A stretch of DNA of 64,000 nucleotides, taken from positions 1,488,001 to 1,552,000 of the forward strand of contig JAHQRK010000004.1 of assembly GCA_019828595.1 (NCBI GenBank). The letters are read 5' to 3'. The notes under the pieces are model-generated. The model did not search any database. It was not told the DNA's origin and worked only from the letters and a program-made list of their open reading frames with translations. Shown one piece after another: positions 10,313-18,620 of this stretch. The stretch's first letter is position 1. Each line of letters starts with the position of its first letter. The translations under genes and the position numbers were made by a program. This DNA is from Aphanomyces cochlioides. Lineage: Eukaryota; Oomycota; Saprolegniomycetes; Saprolegniales; Verrucalvaceae.

Positions 10313-12310
10313 CAGAAGTCGTTAAACAAGAATACTCATTAAGATATGCAGGTATTTTTCGAAGACGTGTTGGCCTAGGCTCATCATTAGGCATCTCAAC
10401 TTCAACAACTCTAGTTGAAGATTCAGTAGCAGATTTTCGACCAATAGCAGGCCGTTGATATGATCGTTGAACTGTTGAGTTATCAACTCCAACTGTCCCT
10501 TGATTCGAAGGAGCCGTCAAGGGAGGAATTCGACGACGTTTATTGGCTCGTTCAGCCACATTTAAATTCGAAAATTCCTCACTGTCGTAGTCATCAGGAG
10601 GAGATTCGACGTCATGAAATACGTTATTAACAATATCAGTTTCGTTCAACCGAATCTCGTTTGTTTCGAACGCGTTCTTTATAGCACATGTTCCATAGAT
10701 TGGATCAAATAGAACGTCTCTTGCAATAAAGAAACGATTATTTTCAATGTCCAGGAGTCGATACCCTTTGTAGTCCTCCGACACTCCTAGGAAACGGCAC
10801 TTTACAGCTCGTGCCGATAGCTTCTTATCTGACCGTTGCTCTTTAGGAACGTAGGCAAAGCAAATACACCCCCATATGTGGAGGTGACCTAAGTCGGGCT
10901 TGCTACTGTACAAAATTTCATGGGGCGTTTTAAACCCCAGACGTTTCATAGGTGTTCGGTTCTGAACATAGTTGAAGTAGACCAGTGCCTCTGGCCACCA
11001 TATTGCTGGCATTTTAGCATCTTTAAGTGCACAACGCACCATAGCTAGCTTAGTCTGATGGTCCCTTTCTGCAGAACCATTTTCCTCAGGAGAGTATGGG
11101 ATAGATTTCTGAAATTTTAATCCTTTTGACTTACAGAACTCTTCTAATTCCTGGTTAACGAACTCGGAACCACCATCACTTCTGATGACGCGTACTGTAA
11201 GATCGCCACTGCGATCGAGTTTTAATACAAGATGTTTAATTGAATCAAACACTTGGTTCTTTTTCTTAATATGAAACACCAACGCCAGCATGAGACATCG
11301 TCCACCACATTGACATAGTATTTCATACCGTATTTTCCACCGAAAATTCCCTTTCTTTTCATTGGTCCATTGGTGTCCGTGTGGACAGTACCAGGTTTTC
11401 TGGACCCAATTCTATTACGGTACGACATGCGACGCATTTTCATTTCAGCACATTACAGAAAAACTGCACCCGTTTTAGGAGTTCCACAGGAACAAGAGGT
11501 ATACAGTGTACTAGGAAGGTCTCCTCGACTTAGTACGCGCATTACAGTCTCCTTATTCGCATGGCCCATACGGACATGCCATTCCTGTAACATAGCCGAA
11601 GCACTAGTAATAGAATCAACACTTTTAACTCTGCTAGGCTTAGCCTTCGCATGCTGACATGCGACCTGTCTCTGTCGTAGGTTGTAATGTCGGACGTAGT
11701 ATGTCCCACTTATTGCGATCGCAACAAATTGAAGTTACCCTTTCACAAACACAAATTTATACGGTCCATTCAAACTGTCTATAATTTGAAACCCGGCCCT
11801 TTTAAGGGCATTCTCACTAAGAATGTTGGCACTTGCACTCGGCAAAAAACATACATTCTCGAACGAAAACCCCTTGAACTCTCTATCAATAGACATAATA
11901 AAGAATCTAATCGTTCCAACACGAGTGCTGCATAGCGTGGAGCCATCTCCAAACGTAAACTCGTATTCATTACACTGCTTAGAAGCTCTAAAGAAGGAGG
12001 TCACGTATGTCATGTGCATACCACATCCAGAGTCGAGAACCCAATCACTAGGGTCAACAATCTTAGATCTCTCAAACAGATACGGTGCATGACGCATTAC
12101 CTCTTCTTCGATGCTCAGGGTTTGTTTTGCGACACTTTTAGTGAGTGAAGTTATCGCCGACCACTCATCCGGCCCATTTTTATCATTTGCGACATCATTA
12201 TGCATCTTAGAAAAGTCGCCCTCTGATTGGCTAAAATTTATTCCCATATAATCATCTGATTGGTTATAAATCGAGCTGTCAGGGCTACCGGAATGAATCA
12301 TCCCATTCAT
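10278..12310 (-). pseudogene. Copia protease and integrase (broken)
   Basis: The aspartic protease motif is WVLDSGCGMHMT (near 12030). It is followed by a GAG-pre-integrase segment (WHVRMGH, near 11570) and the integrase core with its catalytic residues in HTDTNGP, SDGGSEF and PEENGSAERD. A frame change near 11285 splits the integrase core, another lies between 11443 and 11735, and one joins it to the RT part near 10290. The C-terminal integrase region is Ser/Arg-rich and leads into the RT. Confidence 0.9.
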
Positions 12311-12339
12311 GTCTGATTGGTTTAAAATTGAATTTCCGG

Positions 12340-13444
12340 ATACTTTGTTTGCCTGTGCAGTGTTTGCACCGACAATGCGCTTCTTGGCGCGCTTGTCATT
12401 GATATTGTCGCGCTCGATACCTGCCTTCTCGTCGCTGATGCGAAGAGGGCATGCCTCCTTAAAGTGACCTTTGCAACCTACATTAGAGGTCCCATGGCAG
12501 TAAAAACACTCAGTATACTTTTTAGCTTCTTATAGGTCTTGTTGACCTTAGCTTGGTTCACAGAGATTTCACGCTTACTGCCGCGCTTTGAAGCTGTCAT
12601 GTCAGCAATAGCTTCACTAGACCTAGTGTTAAACACTTGCTTCACTACAGTCTCAATGACTGAGACTTTAAAACCTTCCTTAGTTTGGCTCACATTTGAC
12701 CCAAAAAACTCCGAAGGAAGTGCGGCAACAAGTGCCTGTGAGACTTGATAATCAGATATCAAAGGTTCTCCAACACTCTTCACATACAGCTCGTTGAGCT
12801 GGTTTTGCAAAGAGCGCATTCTCTTTAAGAGGTCACTAACACTCTTAAAAGGTTTCTTAGGCAGAGTTAAAAACTCTAGGTACAAACTAGTACTCACGTC
12901 CAAGGACGATTGCCCGTATTCACGCTCCAGCATCTTCCACCCCTTGTGGATAGGGAGATTGGGGTTGTTGGTCGTCCCTTGGAGCTGAACTAAAAGTTCA
13001 TTTGGCAACACTTTGCCCAATAAGCCACGAATGGCAGACTCTTGCATGCGTAGGTAGTAATAACGATCTTCCTCGAATGTTATTCGATTGTATGATTGTT
13101 GCAATCGTAGAGCGCCAGTTGAGACTCATCTCACCCATGACGAGCAGTCAATCTCAAGCCAAGGCCTCAAAGTCAGCCGTGATGTCCATCTTCAGCGACT
13201 TAGCGAGTTCGTCAACGTCGATGATTGGCTGAAATTTCATCCAATCAGAGTGCGCTATATGGGGCAACGGCCTATCTATATATAGATAGGGCCGTTGCCC
13301 CTTCTCGGATCGCTCGTAGTCGTGGGTAGTTGAAAGCACGTTGAGGTGGGCGATGAAGCGGGCCTTCCATGACGTGAACGTCGCCTTCTTGCCGTGGAAT
13401 TTCAGGTCACTGAGATCTTTGTCGGACGCGGAGGAGTCGGTCAT
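12340..13444 (-). pseudogene. Copia gag (broken)
   Basis: The start is ATG at 13444, only 37 bp from the 5' LTR. The N-terminal part shows KFHGKKATFTSWKARF, typical of copia gag. A stop and frame change near 13150 and another shift near 12535 break it. After the second shift, a Cys/His zinc-knuckle-like stretch (CFYC...GCKGHFKEACP) is readable in the next frame. The gag carries a 41-bp near-perfect DNA palindrome at 13261-13301. Confidence 0.8.
13261..13301. repeat. 41-bp near-perfect palindrome inside gag
   Basis: GGGGCAACGGCCTATCTATA is followed directly by its reverse complement with one extra base. The strand can fold into a hairpin of about 20 bp stem. Confidence 0.9.
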
Positions 13445-13481
13445 GGGGTCGTGGCGGGGAGGGGACAGGGGGCACTTGAAA

Positions 13482-13864
13482 TGTCAATCAACAGCAGCGG
13501 GTAAACCGTAGGACACACAAGTAAGGTGGCTCAACCGGGGTAGATTAGAAAGTAAACTTATACGACCCACATAATATCATAGCCAATTGGTGGTGGCAAC
13601 CGTCTTTACGGTTGCCTTCTCACAACCATGCATTCATTAAATACATAGAGCAAGTTAAAGCTGGCCCACGACACGCATCATCTCTATGATGTGTGCCGTT
13701 TGCCAATTGAATTGGGCTGAGGGTCGTGCTAGACGATCCTCAGCCGGTTACCCATAAGCCATGGGCTCTTTACACGATCATCTATGTTAACTAACATGGA
13801 TAACCTTCCCTATTGAGTTTCGTTATCCCTAGGGCAGAGCCCTAGGGCTAACCTCTAGCTAACA
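13482..13864 (-). repeat. 5' LTR (383 bp, full length)
   Basis: Runs from TGTCAATC to CTAGCTAACA on the plus strand (TG...CA ends) and is followed by the CGTAG target duplication. The terminal 39 bp, absent from the other LTR, contain the palindrome CCCTAGGGCAGAGCCCTAGGG (13827-13847). Transcription of the element would start here, on the minus strand. Confidence 0.9.
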
Positions 13865-13869
13865 CGTAG
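13865..13869. repeat. Target-site duplication, right (CGTAG)
   Basis: Second copy of the CGTAG that precedes the left LTR. Its position defines the true right end of the element. Confidence 0.8.
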
Positions 13870-14204
13870 CTCCTGAGACTCCTGCGGCTCCTGTGCGATC
13901 GAGCAACATGGTCAGGATGCACGATTCGAGAGGCGTCGTTGGCGTGCGCTGGGTGGAGTAGATAGGTCGTGTAGTTCATCGACATAACACTCGAGACAGA
14001 ATGCGTATTGTATTATATGACTCTCTAGGTGTTTGCTGGATCTGTTGGTGGCGAATAAGGCGCTTGGATTGCGACGTGTGAGGGTGGTTCTTGTCGCCCA
14101 GTGCGCTTCGATGGAGAGTATCGAATTTTGGGATGAATCCTGTGTAATTGAATGCGAGTTTTATATGCGTTGCGGGAGGTATCGAGTTGGAGGACTCTGG
14201 AAGG

Positions 14205-14700
14205 CTTGATTTTCCCTCGTCCTGTCCCTCCTGATGTCACTAACGCAAGGGAAACCGGTCCTACAACACAGGAATGTGTCGCAAGCTTCCCCACACCCAT
14301 CAAAAGTCGGCCAAACCCCGAAATCCGCATATGGGGTTTTATCCACGATCATGTATCCCACAACCTGCCAAATCCGCATATGGGAACAAACGACAACCTC
14401 GGTTTAGTGACTTAGCTAGCGCAGTCCTATATAACTCACACCCAATAGTCAAATTGACACTCCAGATAACGACCAAAAACCAGGGAACACACATTCCCTC
14501 ACCACATCCATGTTGAAGACGCGCGCACACCTTGCCATGTCCATATCTTCAACATGGACGTCATCCATCTGCATGCCGCACTCTGTGGCAGTCCTAGCAG
14601 TTCTCTCCTCACGAGCTGCCACCCTACTCACGCCAGTCGCTTGCACAACAGGTACGTCTACAAGCTCCTATCCACCATCGATTCAAGGACGTACGTAGGT
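14205..14700 (+). repeat. Dispersed repeat, copy C
   Basis: Same blocks as copies A and B, in the same order: GGCTTGATTTTCCCTCGTCC, TGATGTCACTAACGCAAGGG, CAAGCTTCCCCACACCCATC, two AATCCGCATATGGG blocks, TTTAGTGACTTAGC, ACCAAAAACCAGGGAAC and ATCTTCAACATGGACGTC. An ATG at 14573 opens a short hydrophobic leader (MPHSVAVLAVLSS...) that ends at an AACAGGTACGT donor-like site near 14652. I infer the 5' part of a gene encoding a secreted protein, repeated at least three times here. Confidence 0.55.
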
Positions 14701-15403
14701 CCGCCTGTATCCCAACGACCATCGCCTCGCTCCAACGCATTGTCAACGAGCCGATCTCCGCGATGGGGATCCGCTCGCTGACAATGCCTTGGAAGTGGAG
14801 ACGGTGATCGTGACGACTACGACGTACGACAAGCAAATGTCGCGATGGACACCACAATAGCGACCGAACCAGTCGAAGACCCCACGGCCGGTCCTCCCGA
14901 CGTGATCCACTCAGCATTCGTGGACACAGACAGTCGCACGAACGCTGAGTCGATCAGGTCCTGAGGAGCGAGCGCTGTACACTGGAAACGAACGGGCGGC
15001 TGCAAGCGTCACAGGCTCTCACTGCAAACGAAGTACCACAATCATCATGGCGATTTGGATATGTTCTTCATCGCAAGGCGAGTCCAGCAACGCTTATCGC
15101 CCTCTACGCACGTTTGCGCTCGATTACTCAAGGAATTAACGGCATTTATGGTTCCCTCCCTCACTGCTCAATCCTCTTGGTTGACCTTTCAGTGGTTGCA
15201 TGATTTATCCGGACATGACGTTTAAAATATCCGGATAGTCACCAAGTGGAAAACATATTGATCGCCGCCATATCGCCATATCACACTGTCAAAACTCTTG
15301 GTTCTCAGCATGACCAAGTGCTTTTTCGTGCGAAGTCTCTTTGGAGAGATTGGCGTCTGACCATCAAGATATTCGACAGCTTTGACAAGGCATTTTTTCG
15401 GTC
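14701..15403. other. Spacer, no gene seen
   Basis: Open frames on both strands are short and mutually inconsistent. Two ATCCGGA words occur at 15207-15214 and 15228-15237, before the array begins. Confidence 0.4.
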
Positions 15404-15850
15404 AGTGTCATCGAAATTAATTTGTCCAGGAACTTTTCTCCATGATTTTTGGTATATTTTGACCAAATAAATTATCTCGAGAAATGGCCCAATTTTGTAT
15501 AATTTGACCGTTCCTTCTTCAAATAATTTGTTCCATTTTATCCGTTCAGTTTTGCCCTTTGTTTCTTCGAATATTTTGCTCGCATAATTTGACCACAAGC
15601 CTTTTCACTATTTCGTTTGGATAATTTGACCACAGGCTTTTGGAATATTTCGCTCGGATAATTTAATCGCATGTTCATCGACTAATTTGTCTGGATAATT
15701 TGTTCGTCTTTTTGTCCGGATAATTCTAGTTTGTCCGGATATTGTAACCATATGTCGATTGTCATCACCCGGATATCTGTTCTGTTTATCCGGATGGCCC
15801 ATCCAAAGATTTTTCGGTTGTTTGGATTTTTGGCCGGATTGCTTTGTCGA
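15404..15850. repeat. Short-unit array (TTTGTCCGGATAAT type)
   Basis: Repeats of TTTGTCCGGATAA, ATAATTTGACCA and TTTTGxCCG alternate over about 440 bp. Read on the minus strand it encodes a PDK/IIQTK-rich pseudo-peptide, which is a product of the repeat rather than a protein. It is the inverted counterpart of the array at 2860-3175. Confidence 0.6.
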
Positions 15851-15879
15851 GGTGGACTTGGTAGATCGAACTGTCCCAA

Positions 15880-16420
15880 TATCAATCATGAATCTTGTGG
15901 ATGGAGTTGTGGTGGTGGTATGGGGCTAAGGTTCGTTCAATGGTAAAATGTGAAAACCACCAGTTGATATCCAGGAGCGTCATCGAGCATCTTCAGGGCG
16001 TACATCGCATGTTTCGTCCAGACTGTTCCTTGAATATTTGAATCGCTTATTGACTTACCTTTGAACGAAGGTATAGCTCGTGAGCGTACAGTCGGAGTCA
16101 TCCAGCCTGGTGCTCTCAACACAACTTTCACTTGACGATGGATTGACCAAATCCAAAATGACCTTCGCTGGGATGGTTTCGTCATCGGTTTCAAAAGTCA
16201 ACTCTGTCGAATCAAAATGCACGAGCCCTGCCAATTCTCTCCGAGCACGGACGCTTCAATACCATGATGGACCGTGAATTCACAGAGCATATCTCACTTA
16301 CTTTGTGGTCTTAGCTCAACAATAGCGGCTCCTACTGCGCAGACGCAAGTTGGAGTGCAGCCTGATGTGAAACTTAATACCTCTGTAAATTGATATTCTA
16401 CATTATTGATGGAATACAGT
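15880..16420 (-). CDS. Small hypothetical gene (approximate limits)
   Basis: Joining three minus-strand exons through GT-AG introns (about 16237-16283 and 16040-16070) gives an unbroken frame containing VEYQFTEVLSF, then RARRELAGLVHFDSTELTF, then DDSDCTLTSYTFVQR, ending DVRPEDAR and stop. The amino-acid content is typical of real coding sequence. The start codon is not clear and the 5' end lies within 30-60 bp of the divergent methyltransferase gene. No family recognised. Confidence 0.35.
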
Positions 16421-16448
16421 ATGCTCAATTGGTGATGGGGAAGGAAGC

Positions 16449-17231
16449 ATGGCGGGAGTGCCACCGACAAAGACGGATGCGCTTCTGTCAAGAGTTAAGC
16501 AGCGCGTGCACGACTACTTTGTCCTGGAATACCCGCTCACAGTTCCATTCACGAACGACTCGTTTCAGTTGGACGAGACTGTCTTCGTATCAACAAGCAC
16601 TGGCAAGACGAAAAACACATGCACAGAGGAATATCCATCGAATGGAACGTCCACGGGGCGTCTGTTTGCTCGCGCCAAGGTCATCGACACGTCTCCAGCC
16701 AAGTATCCCGGTCGTGTAAAGATTGAATACCGCGATGGGTCGACGTACCATGTCGCGCCATCACGATTGACGCCTCAATTCTTTCGACCGTCAGTGCATC
16801 CATTCAAGACGGGTGTGCTCGTGAGTGCCAAGACAGATCACTACCGTCGTCTTGCCAAGACTCAAATTCTGCCCAGCGATATCGTGCTTGAAATCGGCTG
16901 CGATCTAGGCATCACTGTTGATTCCATTGCCGAATGCGTTGGTGTAGCCAATGTCATTGGCATCGACAAGTCGCACGAGTCGATCCAAGTGGCCAAGCAG
17001 ACGTATCCCCATTGCCAATTTGTCGAAATGGACATCTTTCACTCGCGAGATGAGCTCCTCGCGCTGGCGGCCAAGTGTACGAAAATTCTCATTGATATCA
17101 ATGGCAATCGGCTTTTGGAAGCCGTTCTCAATGCTCTGGCGCTCGTTCTCGATGGCTGTCCACGCGTAGAGCTCATTATTGTCAAGATCATCGAGCTCCA
17201 TCAACAAGTCCTCAAGCTCCGCAAGCAATAA
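16449..17231 (+). CDS. SAM-dependent methyltransferase-like protein
   Basis: A single-exon gene of 260 residues. The C-terminal half is a class I methyltransferase fold: motif I is VLEIGCDLGIT (about residues 141-151), followed by an acidic end of strand 2 in VIGIDKSHESIQVAK and a motif in CQFVEMDIF. The N-terminal 120 residues have a beta-rich segment (KIEYRDGSTYHVAPSRLTPQFF) that I cannot assign. The substrate is unknown. The catalytic motif IV is unusual (ILIDINGNR). It lies 145 bp upstream of NAF1 on the same strand. Function beyond SAM binding is inference. Confidence 0.75.
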   Translation: MAGVPPTKTDALLSRVKQRVHDYFVLEYPLTVPFTNDSFQLDETVFVSTSTGKTKNTCTEEYPSNGTSTGRLFARAKVIDTSPAKYPGRVKIEYRDGSTYHVAPSRLTPQFFRPSVHPFKTGVLVSAKTDHYRRLAKTQILPSDIVLEIGCDLGITVDSIAECVGVANVIGIDKSHESIQVAKQTYPHCQFVEMDIFHSRDELLALAAKCTKILIDINGNRLLEAVLNALALVLDGCPRVELIIVKIIELHQQVLKLRKQ

Positions 17232-17375
17232 GATCATGTCGCGATACGATCGCGGTGCTTTCAGATCTTGGCGCAACAAGATTAGAAGAATTCCCATTGT
17301 ATAATACAACCAATCAAATGGAAGAACCGATCCAGGACCAACCAATCTTTGACCACATTGCAATTGGATTGAAAG

Positions 17376-18620
17376 ATGAGCGACCAGCACATGGACGACG
17401 TCTTGGTGGCGGCTGCCTACGCCGGCGTTGAGCCTATTGTCGACACAATACCCATTCCCCATCATCCGGCTTCTACACAAGCTCCATTTGGCGCCGTTTT
17501 GGCGACTTCCAGTGCTGCTGAGGAAGAAGGTGAAGTCAAAGACGAAGTCACTGTAGCTCAAGTTGATGTAAAGAAAGAGATTGTTGACCAAAACATGGAA
17601 GGTGATGAGTCATCCAGCGATGAAGAAAGCGAGCCAGATAGCGACGACGAAGATCAGAAGAAATTGCGAATTGAGATTGAAGGAGCACTGAAGAAAGAAG
17701 AGCAAGCAGCAGCAGGACCACTTGTGACAGCTCATGAAGTGAAGCAATTGCCAATTAAGAAACCCAACGTCGAACTCACACCAGAATGCCCAATTGCCAA
17801 GATGGGGCGCATTCTCAACGTCAACCGAGCGGAGAACGCAATCACAATTCAAAGCGTTCCGAATCAACTGCCACTTGATGAAGGCAGCGTGCTCTGCCTT
17901 TCGAACCGACAAGTGCTTGGCTGTGTCGACGAAGTGTTTGGTCCCGTGTCACTGCCGCTTTATTTGATTCGCTTTGAAACCGCAGAAGACATTCCAGAGA
18001 CAGCAACACTCCATGCTGACGTGTTCTACGCTACCGAGCATGCTACGTACGTTCAACCCGAGAAATGCCGCGTCAAAGGCTCGGACGCATCAAATCTGTA
18101 TGATGAAGAGCCTGGCGATGACGAAATGGAATTTTCAGACGATGAAGCTGAACAAAATGCAAAGAGGAGTAAGCGTAAGCATGCTGGAAACAAGCAGCAA
18201 TCCACAGAGCCCAGACCCCCACGTCAACAGTACCGAGAACCACACCACCATCAACCGCGTCACTTCCAACCTGGCTATCACGACCATCCTCCACCTCCAC
18301 GTCCCCATCAACCTTATCAAGCGCCACCACCATATCCCCCACAATACCATCAGCCATATCCAATGGCTCCTCCACCGCCGCCGCACAATGCCTATTATCC
18401 AGACCAATACCAATACCACCCTGGACAATACCAGCAGCACCCAGAGCATCAACACCACCATCATCCAGGTGGTCCCGGTAGCTATCATCCTCCATATCCC
18501 CGCCCACAAGAGCAATACCCACCGCAGTGGCAACAACCCCCACCAAGGCCGTACAACCCAAACGCACCAAACCCGCTGTATCAACCACCACAACCACCTC
18601 GATCGAATTATCCATATTAA
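17376..18620 (+). CDS. NAF1: H/ACA RNP assembly factor NAF1
   Basis: Single exon, 414 residues. NAF1 binds the pseudouridine synthase dyskerin/Cbf5 during nuclear H/ACA RNP assembly and is later replaced by GAR1. The Gar1/Naf1 core lies at about residues 125-235 (KMGRILNVNRAENAITIQS, GCVDEVFGPVSLPLYLIRF, ADVFYATEHATYV). It is followed by the NAF1-typical GSDASNLYDEEPGDDEMEFSD-type acidic stretch and a basic patch (AKRSKRKHAG). The N-terminus is acidic and the last 130 residues are rich in Pro, His, Tyr and Gln. CCAAT-type words lie upstream (17308). The TAA stop overlaps the stop of the convergent CHD1L gene. Confidence 0.93.
   Translation: MSDQHMDDVLVAAAYAGVEPIVDTIPIPHHPASTQAPFGAVLATSSAAEEEGEVKDEVTVAQVDVKKEIVDQNMEGDESSSDEESEPDSDDEDQKKLRIEIEGALKKEEQAAAGPLVTAHEVKQLPIKKPNVELTPECPIAKMGRILNVNRAENAITIQSVPNQLPLDEGSVLCLSNRQVLGCVDEVFGPVSLPLYLIRFETAEDIPETATLHADVFYATEHATYVQPEKCRVKGSDASNLYDEEPGDDEMEFSDDEAEQNAKRSKRKHAGNKQQSTEPRPPRQQYREPHHHQPRHFQPGYHDHPPPPRPHQPYQAPPPYPPQYHQPYPMAPPPPPHNAYYPDQYQYHPGQYQQHPEHQHHHHPGGPGSYHPPYPRPQEQYPPQWQQPPPRPYNPNAPNPLYQPPQPPRSNYPY

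Larger units (their letters stand above)
8339..13864 (-). mobile_element. Ty1/copia LTR retrotransposon
   Basis: A complete insertion of 5.5 kb read on the minus strand, with LTRs at both ends, a CGTAG target duplication and the copia gene order gag, protease, integrase, reverse transcriptase, RNase H. The LTRs differ at only three positions over the 344 bp they share, so insertion was recent. The coding part is nevertheless broken by several frameshifts and at least one in-frame stop, so as it stands the copy cannot make an intact polyprotein. Integrase before reverse transcriptase separates it from Ty3/gypsy. No TGG-type primer-binding site is obvious next to the 5' LTR. Confidence 0.95.

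Noticed and set aside
15608..15889. 93-codon minus-strand frame rich in PDK and IIQTK
   Set aside because: It is a translation of the short-unit array and not a protein.
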